Shown here one piece after another: positions 34,679-46,500 of a DNA stretch of 64,000 bases. The number at the start of each line of letters is the position of its first letter. Within the stretch, counting starts at the first letter, position 1. The position numbers and the translations under genes are program-made. This stretch comes from Macrostomum hystrix (taxonomy: Eukaryota > Platyhelminthes > Macrostomidae), in the NCBI GenBank assembly GCA_950097015.1, contig CATNEN010000003.1, positions 3,575,501 through 3,639,500 on the forward strand. Reading direction: 5' to 3'. Under the pieces are notes generated by a model. That model searched no databases, was not told where the DNA came from, and worked only from the letters and a program-made list of their open reading frames with translations.

Positions 34679-35155
34679 GGTCCCAGGTCATTTCGGTGAC
34701 AAGACATTTCGGTGATAGTCATTTCGGTGACACAATTGGTCAGATTGGTGACAACTATTTTTGCACCTAAATATGCTAAAAAACAGCCTTGCATTTTAAC
34801 TATGCACACATAAAATATTATTTAAATAATGCTAAAAGTATTAATAGGAAGCTGCATCGCTATGTTAAAGTCTGGGTTTTAGTTTTACTTAAAATGAGCT
34901 AAATTATTAAATTATTTAATGAGTAGTCAATAGTTTCAATAGTTATTCATTCCTAATTAAATGTGTATAATAATCATTTTTCAAGTTTTGGATTGACAAG
35001 GCGAGGCGAGTGCAGGCTTTAAGCAGCTGCTGGATCGTGGAAGGCTAAATATTCTTAGCATATTTAGGTGCAAAAATAGTTGTCACCAAACTGACCAATT
35101 CTGTCACCGAAATGACTGTCACCGAAATGTCTTGTCACCGAAATGACCTGGGACC
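34679..35155. mobile_element. 477-bp element with about 100-bp inverted repeats, 8-bp target duplication
   Basis: The ends GGTCCCAGGTCATTTCGGTG... and ...CACCGAAATGACCTGGGACC are near-perfect complements for about 100 bases, built of CATTTCGGTGACA modules. Exact 8-bp flanks CAATGAAG lie at 34671-34678 and 35156-35163. The modular repeat resembles the 30011 element (GGTGACA here, GGCGACA there), suggesting one superfamily. No reading frame. Confidence 0.9.
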
Positions 35156-35649
35156 CAATGAAGCATTAAGAGGAAAGAAAGATATTGATGTTTCAGTAGA
35201 AATTTTTATTGCAAAAGCATACTTTTTAACAACATTTTTTCAGTATGTACTTTAGACAAAGATTGTATATGGTTGCTTGCCAATTAAATGACCATAAATG
35301 TAGTTATTCATAGAGCATGAAAAATGCTTTCAAATGACATAATTCATGATAGTTCACTCCTTAAAATAAGATTAAACCAGTCACTCAAATTGTAAAACCA
35401 AACATCAAATTCTCTGTTTGGTTTAAAGATACATGAAAATCATTGTTCGGTTTTAGATAAAAAGCAGGAATAGGCCTAACTTTGTTTTTATTTGATAAAA
35501 TAGCAAAAGCAGATACTTTTTAGAAAGATGTAACTGCTTTCTATAACTTGGCTTTTGATTTATCATCATATCTTAAATAGAAAATCTGTAGCTTAGGTTT
35601 GAAGTTAAAAAAATACACATTCTTGTTTGGTTGATGATACATTACCCTA

Positions 35650-37369
35650 TATATAAATAAACAAATCATATTAAAACTAAAGGTTTCACTGAATAACTGA
35701 ACAGCTAAATTACATACATGATAGGAATATAATATTCAATTAAGAGATAACTTAGCTTTAGGCTAGGTTTTAAGTAATTCCTAATACATAATTTGATAGC
35801 AAAGCAACAAATAGGCTTAGGCCCTAATAGTTGTAGCTTGTTTCTATACAGCTAGCTACATACCTAACTCTCTCCCCTATTGAAAAAGATAAAAATCTGT
35901 GGATGGCATCCAGAGCGCTTTTTGGATTTTTTTAAAGCGCAGCGCCTGCAAATGAACTTTTCCTTCCTAACTGCTAGGCCTACTCAAAAAGACTTAAGCA
36001 GCCAGCAGAAAGAGGCATGGCTAAAGCGCACCTTTCTCAATCTGGTCTTTATTCTAAAGCGCGCGTCCACGGATTTTCAACATTTATTCCAATAGGGCTC
36101 TCTCTAAATAAACTACAACAGGGGAACAAGGCATGATTTACAAAAACGACCTAAGACAGAATTAAACATTTATCAGCTAGTTAGGCTATCAATCATTGAT
36201 GGTGCTGAGGGGTGCAGGTGGAACAAGAACAATGTTGCACAACTGGCTGAGGCTAATGAACAACATGCCTAGTCCATATAGTAGGTGAAATGAGGATGGA
36301 CTAAATTGGCAAAAACTAGGCCAAATTCTTGTGCTAGAAAGTGTCAGGTACACAGAGTTAGTCACTGAAGTTCTTAGAGTAAAGCATGGTGGACAATGCG
36401 TAAGTAAGCGTAATATATAGAATGAATGTTTTATTTATATGCTAATTATTTAATAGAGAAAATCATTTTGCTACAGTTGCTCTTTTAAATATTTTAAACA
36501 TTAAACATTTTTGCTGCATAGAATTTAACACTTAATTTGTTTTTTCTATTTGTTTAATTTAAATGTATTCCTTTTTTCTTCACAACTTTTTATCGACGAC
36601 GCCGAATTATGTGTCGGCCTAATTTGTTCTCTGCAAACTAGGTTTTTACTTTTATCTAAGGCATATTTGACATACTTGACGTAAAATTTGAAACCTTATT
36701 TAAAGAACTCATTTCTTGTATGCAAAACCTGGTCTTTTGCAATTTATTTTACTTGTCTACAAGTTTAACTAATATTTAACAATTTCCTTTTTAACAATTT
36801 AACAATATCCCATTTAACAATTTAACTAATAACAGCATTCATGTTAAAGACGCAGCATGCAAGTGCCTATCTGTCTAGTCTTTCATGCTGATAGTGGGCC
36901 TTATTGCCATGAAATTGCCATACAATTCAGTAGCCTGTCTAGTGTCTTGTCTTTATTGCCAATAAATAAGTGGGCCTTAGGCCCCTATTATTGTGTTTAG
37001 CTTTTGCCTTTTACCACACACTAGGCCCTATTCTGCATACAGTGCTATATAGTATTATTGTACAATAATTCTGCACACTATTCTGCTTGTTAAGTATAAG
37101 GACTATAGGCCAATGAAGATGAGCTACATTTGTAAATGTTGTAGTGTACTTGTACACTATTTGTAAGTGTTTTTCCAAAATTAAATCTAGTATTTTCCTT
37201 CACTAGGCCAGCTGCCAATTTTCCACAAGCTATTTGGCACACTATTCTATATGCTATTCCAAATCTACATGAGTAGGCCTATGCATGTACAGAGGTCTGT
37301 ATGGAGGTAGAAATATGACTGGCAGCTATGGATTAGGATATAAGTAAGAATTACAGATTTATAATAGGA
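35650..37369. other. AT-rich intergenic DNA
   Basis: No gene recognised over 1.7 kb. A 71-codon frame at 35880-36095 has no motif; repeated AAAGCGC phrases occur in it. Confidence 0.4.
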
Positions 37370-37606
37370 CTAGCTTTTTTTGCCCGTTGTTTTTGGGGCA
37401 GAAATTTAAAGCAAAGCAGTAAGCAATTCACGTCTCTGTATTAACTTTATAGTGAAGGTCACCATTTATTTATTTACTGCATTAATGAAAAGTGAAGAGT
37501 TTGTTTAAGGACGTTTTAAGTAAAAAATAAGTGAAAAGTTTGTCCAAACAGCCCCCTCTTGATTACTTCTTTAGAAACATGTCTCTTAGCCACTCCTCTA
37601 TACAGT

Positions 37607-37880
37607 CAGTGGCAGATCCAGGAATTTTGTTTTGGGGCGGTCTGTCAGGGGAGCGCCATGAGAATCACAGAGGGGGTGCCAGCGGCCGAAAAAGGGCGCC
37701 AGGAGCCAAGAAAGGGCGCCAGCGGCTGAAAAACGGGAGCCAGCGGCTGAAAAAGGGGCGCCAGCGGCCGAAAAGGGGCGCCAGTGCTGCGACTGGCGCC
37801 CCTGGTGGGGGCATCTTATTCCCATGATTAAAATTTAGGGGGGGCGACTGCCCCCCCGCCCCCCCCTAAATCTGTCTCTG
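37607..37880. mobile_element. hAT-type MITE nested in Helitron B
   Basis: Starts CAGTGGCAGATCCAGG; the complement of its right end is CAGAGACAGATTTAGG (12 of 16 match). Flanked by exact TATACAGT duplicates (37599-37606, 37881-37888). The centre holds 3-4 copies of a GGGCGCCAGCGGCCGAAAA-type unit. The 8-bp duplication plus a CAG terminus is typical of hAT. Confidence 0.85.
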
Positions 37881-38032
37881 TATACAGTATGCATGTACAC
37901 GCGTATACATAAGGAAAATAGCCATGGCATAACAATAACAATGTCAAAGAAACAAAACTAAACTGTTTCAGAGTTCAGAGTTAGACAGGTCAAGGTCAAT
38001 TCGTGACTACTTTTCTATTAATTGCTTGCGAG

Positions 38033-39085
38033 TCACCTCAAGGCCTGGGGATACACCACATTCTTCGTTCTTCCCCTTGGTGCGAAAATGAATAGGCCAG
38101 CTGGAGTTCCAACACGGGAGCAGGCGACATAAAGCTGCCCATGCGAGAAGCAAGGAGTCTCCAGGTTGATGCCAGCCACCTTCAGCGACTGTCCCTGAGC
38201 CTTGTTAATAGTCATCGCAAAGCACACTCTCACAGGGAACTGCAGTCGCTTGAACTGAAATGGCAGGTCCGTGGGGATAATTGGAATCCGGGGAACGAAC
38301 ACAGACTCTCCTCTGCCAGATCCAGTCATTATCGTGGCCTCAATCACGTGTGGGAAGAGCCGCCTGACTATCAGTCTGGTGCCGTTACACAGCCTTGGCG
38401 CATTCAGGTTGCGGAGGAGCATAATTGGTGCCCCAACTTTCAGCTGCAAGTTGTGCGATGGAGTTCCAGGAGGATCTAGAGAGTTCAGAAACTCAACAGG
38501 ATACTCCACAGCGGTGTCATCAGTCAACGTTGTATCAATTGACTTGTAGGTGAAAACTGCACCTGGCAACTCCTGAAGCAGTTGGTAGTTAATTTCGTTG
38601 GCGGCATCATTTCTAGGACACAGAATTGCCCTCTCTGACAGCCAGTCAACGTCAGCATATCGAACCATCAGGTTCGGGTAAACTTTTGCCTTGAGCTCCT
38701 GCACTGACTGCACAATGGTTCCGATTGTAGCGATCGATGACTGCCCATCCTCGGTGCTAATCTCCAGCAGACCATTGCCGATTCGCAATAGATTGGCAGA
38801 GAACTCATGAGTTGTTTCGTCTCCTTGAATTGTAGCTCTCATGTTTGTTCGTAGGTGCAACTTCACAACCGATGGCCACAGGTGAGATGATTATAGGCAA
38901 GCATTAATCTCATCAGCAGGAGTGCCACGCGGAATCACAGGCAGCGTCTGTCTAAAGTCTCCAGACAGCAGCAGAGTGACACCACCCATCAGTTGATCGC
39001 CAGCCTCTCTCTTTCTTCTATCCCAGGCTGGCTGGAGAGAAATATCGACCGGAGAGCCCTGCACACTGGGACGCCACCGCACTCA
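38033..39085 (-). pseudogene. Helitron PIF1-like helicase fragment with a premature stop
   Basis: The order of motifs is that of Helitron helicases: L-L-L-S-G-D-F-R-Q-T-L-P-V-I (Walker B and motif III region), H-L-R-T-N-M-R-A, V-G-A-P-I-M-L-L-R-N-L (motif V region), then T-I-N-K-A-Q-G-Q-S-L and Y-V-A-C-S-R-V (motif VI). A TAA at 38893-38891 interrupts the frame between I-N-A-C-L and S-S-H-L-W-P; both sides are in the same frame. The N-terminal helicase part (Walker A) and Rep nuclease are missing. It belongs to Helitron B and is not the cellular PIF1 gene. Confidence 0.88.
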
Positions 39086-39643
39086 CCACACTCAGTCTCA
39101 GTGCTGCTTGGGGGCCAGTAGACAGTCTAGGGGTTTGGGCTGTGTACATTCACGGCTTGAAATACAATGTACAGTCTGGGGCTTCGGCACCCGGGGAAGG
39201 GAGGGGGTGGCTGTAATAAAATTTGGCCCGCAGAGTGGCGGAGGGGAGTTGGGGTGGCTGTCCTCGGAAAACAAAAAGTGACTCACTTTGAGATGATGCA
39301 GCTTTGCTCTGGATTGAGTAGAGATGTTCAAAATTGACAGCATTGTTGGAAAACATGTAAAGTGTAAGTGGATCAAATTTGGAGAAAATCTGACAAAGTG
39401 GGGCGACGATATGTCGAATTGAGTGATTTTTTGACGATTTTTGAGCAGTTTTTTGCACTTTTGAGCAGGAAGGAAATGATTTTTCGGGAATTTGAGTAGC
39501 CTATTGCACTCAGCGTAGGTGGTTTTAGGTATGTGCAAAGTTTGGTGCGATTTGGTTGAGCGGTTTCGGCGTCTATAAAGACAAAAGGTTGCACACAGAC
39601 AGACAGACAGACAGACAGAGTTTTCACTTTTATATATATAGAT

Positions 39644-40428
39644 GGGATAGACTAGGATGTGAAATAGGAAATGAAAAAGAATTTGATATTTCTTATGCAT
39701 AATTTTTTAGAAAAATGCAAAATGTATACCTATCAAAATTGCATGAAGTAATCTGCAAATTGTGAAGTGAATTAAAGGAAAAGGTAAAAGTTAAAAGGCA
39801 GATATAGAAATTGAAAAGAATTCAGTGCTTAAAGCCAAGAAAAAATGCATAGAATGGTTTCAAGGCATTGTTTAAAAAATCAAAGAAACAAAATTATATA
39901 GGCCCCTTGTGTAATAGTTTGCAACAATCTGAAAAATGTTTTTCAGAACTTTTTACAACATTTCTTTGCTGGAATTCATTTGACCCCTGCTTGAAAAGGT
40001 TAAGGATAGAGAAAAAAAGAAGAAAGAGCAGGGAAAATGAAGAGAAGAAAAAAAGAATTAAAGTTTAAAGAAACTTGTAGGACAATAAATAGGTTCTGCT
40101 AAAGCAAGTTCGTTAGTTTTAAAAAAATAAAAGTAAAGAATAATTTTTTAATTGACAGTGCCAGTGGTATTACTTTACAATTTGTTCCTTTTAAAGTTAA
40201 TTTTTTAGACTGTTGTCATAAACCATAATGACTATATGACGCTATGAAACCATAGAAAGCATTGTGTCATTTATATTGGTTTAGTAAAAAATAGTTCTTT
40301 TTATATTTTATAGCACTTAAACTTAAGAGTAATATATGCTTTTTGGTGAATCTTGCAATATTTAGTCTAGTAATTTACTTATCTTTGTGCAGTTTATTTT
40401 TGTTAATTACTATGTTTATTGGCCTTAA
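39644..40428. other. AT-rich intergenic DNA
   Basis: Low-complexity A/G-rich stretches; no coding feature recognised. Confidence 0.4.
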
Positions 40429-40436
40429 ATTATAGC

Positions 40437-40678
40437 CATACATGTGCAACACCCGGCCGAACCAGCCGGATGAAACAAGGGCCAAGCAAGGTAAGTCGCA
40501 AAAACCAATCAACCAAGCGCAAAAAAATCAAAGGGGGTACCAAGGGACAACAAAGGAAGGCGTGAAGAAAAGGAAAAAGGGGAGAGAAAAAGAGAGCAAA
40601 TGAGAGCAAACTAAGTCATAAATAGAGCAAAAACTAAGTTGCACGGCCGGCTAAGATTTGGGATGTTGCGCATGTATG
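40437..40678. mobile_element. MITE, copy 2 (242 bp, 8-bp target duplication)
   Basis: Ends CATACATGTGCAAC / GTTGCGCATGTATG, exact flanks ATTATAGC (40429-40436, 40679-40686). Same family as 28881-29157 with internal deletions. Confidence 0.92.
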
Positions 40679-41103
40679 ATTATAGCTATAACCTTCAGCT
40701 AGAGGTAGCTAATTAAAAATTTAATTATGTTCCATGCAGAGAACAAAAATGCCACTTGTCTCATTGTTATGCTAAGTGTACAAAAATGTAACTATTTAGC
40801 TATATGCCTGAAATTTCCAGATTAGTGTATGTGATCTTAACTGTGGCTAAAGTTGAATTGTGAGAAGTTACCTACATGATTGATTTAGTGATTTAATGAA
40901 CTTAGTGATTCCCACAAAAATTTCAGTCATGGCAGACAGTGCTATTGTTTTGACAACTGTGGTTGCGGTTGCTGGTGCCCAATAGTCAGAACTCAAGAAT
41001 ATGACTAGATACACAGGTCTATGACTCATTCTACACCATTTGATTTTCAAGATTAAGACACGTCCTTATTCGAAATTTGATATTCTTACTCTTTTTACAC
41101 TAC

Positions 41104-41111
41104 TATATATA
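41104..41111 (+). promoter_or_regulatory. TATA-like box upstream of ubiquitin-L40
   Basis: TATATATA-type sequence (ACTATATATAGG) about 105 bases before the ATG and about 37 before CATTTCAG (AG at 41147-41148), which could be a splice acceptor. Function inferred from position. Confidence 0.35.
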
Positions 41112-41173
41112 GGTGAAATATTTAAACAGTCAAAACTACACATTTCAGCCATAAAGGCTAGCCAAGCAACTAG

Positions 41174-41599
<426 letters not shown>

Positions 41600-41960
41600 A
41601 GCTTTTATTATCGACGAGACGAATTGATGAGACTGACGTTTGCTGGTTGTTTTTGCCTGCGTTCCGAGCTGATAAATAACAACATAAAATAATATGGACG
41701 GCTTGCAATCAAATGTTCTGAAACTGTGTTTGAATGCATATCCGATTTGATAGGATTAAATCTTTGGAAGAAAATGTCTGATTAAATTTTAGTTCATGTT
41801 CTGTTTTTACTTTTTTGCCTGGCAACGGACAAAAGACGCTGTCAATGAAACGGAAATAAGTGGACAACCTTCCAATGAGGTTCTTAGTTAAGGATTGACA
41901 AGTCGGTTGCTAGGATACAAGCTTTTTCCTGGAATGTCCTGGAATTAGAAGAAAAAACAG

Positions 41961-42300
41961 TAGCATATTTAGAGAGTGGGAAGTGGATTTAGAGAGTGGG
42001 AAGTGGATTTAGAGAGTGGGAAGTGGATTTAGAGAGAGGGAAGTGGATTTAAGGAGTGGGAAGTGGATTAAGAGAGTGGGAAGTGGATTCAGAGAGTTGG
42101 AGTGGATTAAGAGAGTTGGAAGTGGATTAAGAGAGTTGGGAGTGCATTAAGAGAGTTGGGAGTGGATTAAGAGAGTTGGGAGTAGATTAAGAGAGTTGGG
42201 AGTGGATTAAGAGAGTTGGAGGTGGATTTAGAGGGTGGGAAGTGGATTTAGAGGGTGGGAAGTGCATTTAGAGAGTCGAATGTGGATTTAGGAAGAGGAA
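41961..42300. repeat. 20-bp minisatellite downstream of ubiquitin-L40
   Basis: Unit GAGAGTGGGAAGTGGATTTA, about 16 copies, with TTAAGAGAGTTGG variants in the middle and GAGGGTGG on the right. Confidence 0.93.
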
Positions 42301-42856
42301 GGTCGATTGGGAGTGGAAAATAGCAAACGGTTTTAAAGTACGCCAAGTGCAGATGTAATTCTATTGACGGTTTCATAGAAATCTAAAATACCAAACAGAT
42401 AAGACAGCTTTTGCGAAAGCAAAAATGCTCGTGAAATAGAAATAGAAAAAAAATTAACAAATTCGATCTGATCGATTGTTGATTTCCTGGCCGCCAAGAT
42501 TCGAACTTCAGATCTCCAGATGAGCGAATCACTTCTCTGGTTCGTTTTTGTCTATGGCCCTTGCCTATGTGAATAGTGCTTGCCTGAAGTAACTATGGCT
42601 CCAATAAATTTGGCTGTGTAATGTTCAGCGACAGCCAGCCTTGGCGAGTGAAGCAGGAGGTATTTCTCGCGGACTATATCCAGCTTCACCTACGGGTCCT
42701 CATCCGATTCGTGAGCCATGCTTTGTCTGCAAAATAAACCGACTGAGTTAACCGGCGCGTTGCTTTTAGAAGGAATAAATTTAAATCATATCTTAAATGA
42801 AAGGGGATAATTATGCAAAAACTCCCAACGTACAGCGAGACAGACATCATTTGGTG
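42301..42856. other. intergenic DNA with tRNA-like debris
   Basis: The minus strand near 42745-42770 reads GCCGGTTAACTCAGTCGG, an A-box-like tRNA head. AGATTCGAACTTC at about 42498 looks like a B box in antisense. These may be decayed SINEs. No gene seen. Confidence 0.3.
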
Positions 42857-43040
42857 ACACTAGACCCGCAGCCAGCGAGGAGGCAATTCTGCCTATTTGG
42901 CTGACTCCTGAGCACAAGATGCTGTACCCATGCAGGCACACGCTCACACAGGTGTGTACATCTGCTCTGACATTCTCATCGTCAGGCAGTGTACACTCTC
43001 ACTGTGCCTTGGAGGTTGGCCTTCAAGGACGGTGGCGAAG
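42857..43040 (-). mobile_element. 5'-truncated SINE (family 1)
   Basis: Reverse-oriented match to the body and tail of the 23991 SINE: GGTGACACTAGACCCGCAGC, the GCCAGCGAGGAGGCAATTCT block, CGTCAGGCAGTGTACACTCT and CCTTGGAGGTTGGCC. The tRNA head is missing. Confidence 0.8.
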
Positions 43041-43545
43041 CTGTCTGTCTGTCTTCCTGTCTTATAGTTCTTCAGGTACTGCTTTCATTTCAGGCTAATG
43101 TGCACTTGAATAGTTTTAGCTTCGTAACCCTGTAGAAAGCTTTTAGTGAACAGATAATTCAATAATGGATGCATGGTGGTATTGTATGCAATGTTCTGTA
43201 TAATGTATACTGTGAATAATATAAGATTCAGAACACTTGCATAACTACACCAATCAGTTGTCTTTAAGCTGTATGCGGCAAATAATGCAGCAGTTCTTGC
43301 AGTGCAACTGAAGCATGTACATTTGGTGTGCTGCTAAACTAGGTATACCCTGCCTTCATTTTCCACACACCCGCTAGGATAGGGGGTAAGAAATTGTGTT
43401 TGTATTTCATTGTGGGCACTGAGTTCTTCTAGTGTTCTAACAAAACCGGATCGGACCAAACTGCGTGGAGCCTAAATATAAAAACTCAAACAGGAAATCT
43501 GTAACACACGGCAGTTAAGTTTTACCTATTCAATATTATACTGTT

Positions 43546-43547
43546 AG
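43546..43547 (+). promoter_or_regulatory. acceptor-like TTAG immediately before the SLC26 start
   Basis: TTATACTGTTAG precedes AC-ATG; the same in copies 2 and 3. Only two bases would lie between this acceptor and the ATG. Confidence 0.3.
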
Positions 43548-43549
43548 AC

Positions 43550-46500
43550 ATGTCTACTAGGTCAGCGGTTGACTACACTGTCCACAGACATGTGCTAAAC
43601 TATGCTGACTTCAATTCTGCTCACGGTGAAGAGATTCGTCATAATAAACCGTTGTCAAGCGTTGCTAAGCAGGCGCTGATAAAGCATTGTATACCTGATA
43701 AACCAAAGCTTGAGCTAATTATACCATTTGTTGGCCTGTTGCGCAATGGTCAGTACAAGGCATCTGACCTGATCAGTGACGTCATCGCCGGTCTAACAAT
43801 GTGCGTGTTTCACATACCACAGGGCTTAGCCTACGGCCTATTGGCTGGCCTAAAACCGGTCAACGGACTGTACACATCGCTGATTCCCGTGTTCATCTTT
43901 GCCATATTTGGTCGCTCTCGTCACCTGTCGATTGGGACATTCGCTGTGATGTCTCTGCTATTGTTGGACATGGTTGAGGATAATTACGGTGGCTATTTAG
44001 AGAGAATGCGAGCAGCTAACATTAGCGGCACATCGTTTGGTGTGAACTACACCGAAACTCAATCTCAATATGCCAGGCTGCAAACGGCCATTGTAGGCAG
44101 TTTTGCAGCTTCCGTCATCACCTTGTTCATTGGCCTGCTGCGCCTTGGCTTCTTCATGAGATACGTGTCGGATTCCATGCTGAAGGGCTTCACAACTGCT
44201 GCTGGCGTGCATGTTCTGATGAGTCAGCTGCCGCTGGTGCTAGGAATTAGGGTGCCGAGGACTTCCAGCAGGTTCAAGATTATCGGGGTGAGTGTACTGG
44301 GCCTGTCTTATAGCGGGTCTGTCTAACAGGTATTGTCTATGTCTAACAGGTAGAGTGTCTGTCTAACAGGTAGAGTGTCTGTCTAACAGGTATTGTCTCT
44401 GTCTAACAGGTAGAGTGTCTGTCCAACAGGTAGAGTGTCTGTCCAACAGGTAGAGTGTCTGACTAGTAGTTTATGGGTCAGTCTAACAGGTATTGGGTCT
44501 GTCTAACATGTAATCGGTCTATCTAACAGATAGAGTGTCGGTCTAACAGGTAAAGTGTCTGTCTAAACAGGTAGAGTGTCTGTCTAACAGGTATTGTCTC
44601 TGTCTAACAGGTAGAGTGTCTGTCTAACAGGTAGAGTGTCTGTCTAACAGGTAGAGTGTCTGTCTAACAGGTAGAGTGTCTGTCTAACAGGTATTGGGTC
44701 TGTCTAACATGTAATCGGTCTATCTAACAGATAGAGTGTCGGTCTAACAGGTAAAGTGTCTGTCTAAACAGGTAGAGTGTCTGTCTAACAGGTAAAGTGT
44801 CTGTCTAACAGGTAGAGTGTCTGTCTAACATGTAGAGTGTCTGTCTAACAGGTAGAGTGTCTGTCTAACAGGTATTGTCTCTGTCTAACAGGTATTGTCT
44901 CTGTCTAACATGTAGAGTGTCTGTCTAACAGGTAGAGTGTCTGTCTAAACAGGTAGAGTGTCTGTCTAAACAGGTAGAGTGTCGGTCTAACAGGTAAAGT
45001 GTCTCTCTAACATGTAATGGCTCTGTCTAACAGGTAATGGTCAGTCTAACAGATTCCATCCAATCTATGCTCAACTGTGCTCAAATTCCAGACATTAATC
45101 AACGTATTCAAAGCGATTCACAACACCAACTTTGTGACCTTGGGTCTATCAGCCGCTTGCTGTGTCAGTCTCTACCTTGTTCGCGAATTTGTCAATCCCA
45201 GAGTCAAGAAGAAGATTCGTCTGCCATTGCCAATCGAGCTAATTATCATAATTGTCACCTTATTGATTTCCTATTTCGCCGATCTAAACACCAATTACAA
45301 TGTGATAGTCGTTGGCGATGTACCCCGTGGTCTTCCGGCTCCCCTTGTTCCAGATTTTGGATTCCTACCGACCATGTTCCCGTCGGCTATTCCTGTGGGC
45401 ATTGTTGGCGGTGTGATCACAATGTCCCTGGCCAAGCTTTATTGCCTGCAGTTTCAGTACAGCTACGATTTTAACGAAGATTTTGCAATCCTGGGCGTCA
45501 GCAGTCTGACTTCCAGCTTCTTTCAGTGCTTCTTCCCGTGTGCTGCTTTGGCAAGGAACTCCGTTGTGGTTTCCGTGAGTGACTTTGGCTGTCTTTGGCT
45601 CGTCATGAGGAATTGAACCTCCTGAATAACCACTTCCAGCACCTCTCTCTCTTCTCGTCTCAACCATGTCTTATCTCTCCCGTGTCTCATCTCTCCCGTG
45701 TATCATCTCTCACGTGTCTCATCTCTCCCGTGTGTCATCTCTCCCGTGTGTCATCTCTCCCGTGTCTCATCTCTCCCGTGTCTCATCTCTCCCGTGTCTC
45801 ATCTCTCCCGTGTCTCATCTCTCCCGTGTGCCATCTCTCCCGTGTCTCATCTCTCCCGTGTCTATTCTCTCCCGTGTCTCTTCTCTCCCGTGTCTCTTCT
45901 CTCCCGTGTCTCTTCTCTCCCGTGTGTCATCTCTCCCGTGTCTCATCTCTCCCGTGTCTCATCTCTCCCATGTCTCATCTCTCCCGTGTGTCATCTCTCC
46001 CGTGTGTCATCTCTCCCGTGTGTCATCTCTCTCGTGTCTCATCTCTCCCGTGTCTCATCTCTCCCGTGTCTCATCTCTCCCGTGTCTCATCTCTCCCGTG
46101 TGTCATCTCTCCCGTGTCTCATCTCTCCCGTGTGTCATCTCTCCCGTGTGTCATCTCTCCCGTGTCTCATCTCTCCCGTGTCTCATCTCTCCCGTGTCTC
46201 ATCTCTCCCGAGTCTTATCTCTCCCGTGTCTCATCTCTCCCGTGTCTCATCTCTCCCGTGTCTCATCTCTCCCGTGTCTCATCTCTCCCGTGTCTCATCT
46301 CAGCCGTGTCTCATCTCTCCCGTGTCTCATCACTCCCGTGTGTCATCTCTCCCGTGTCTCATCTCTCCCGTGTCTCATCTCTCCCGTGTGTCATCTCTCC
46401 CGTGTCTCATCTCTCCCGTGTCTCATCTCTCCCGTGTCTAATTTAACTTATAAACAAACCTCACAATTCAGGTAGGCATGAAGAGTCAAGTAGCCAGTCT

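Larger units (their letters stand above)
31013..35647. mobile_element. mariner-like inverted-repeat element split by a Helitron
   Basis: If the Helitron 31019-34519 is removed, the left end reads GGGTAA joined to TGTATCATCAACCAAACA. The right end at 35624-35647 is its exact reverse complement, giving a 24-bp perfect terminal repeat with TA on each side (31011-31012, 35648-35649). The remaining element is about 1.13 kb, has no transposase frame, and itself contains the 477-bp element at 34679-35155. Confidence 0.85.
37370..39642 (-). mobile_element. Helitron B, internally deleted, with a helicase remnant
   Basis: On the minus strand the 5' end is TCTATATATATAAAAGTGAA preceded by a host A (39643). 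The 3' end is hairpin TGCCC-loop-GGGCA, a run of A, then CTAG followed by T (37369). The interior has the C-terminal half of a PIF1-type helicase (38033-39085) and no Rep domain. A hAT-type MITE has inserted near the 3' end. Confidence 0.85.

Noticed and set aside
35880-36095. 71-residue plus-strand frame
   Set aside because: No motif, no splice or poly(A) context, and it lies in transposon-rich DNA.
38033-39085. Host PIF1 helicase gene
   Set aside because: It lacks the N-terminal motifs, has a stop, and sits between Helitron ends.
45595-46446. Long S-H-L-S-R-V-S-S-L-P-C-L-I-S-P-V frames in SLC26 intron 2 (also in copies 2 and 3)
   Set aside because: 16-bp array with no stops in any plus frame, bounded by consensus donor and acceptor.
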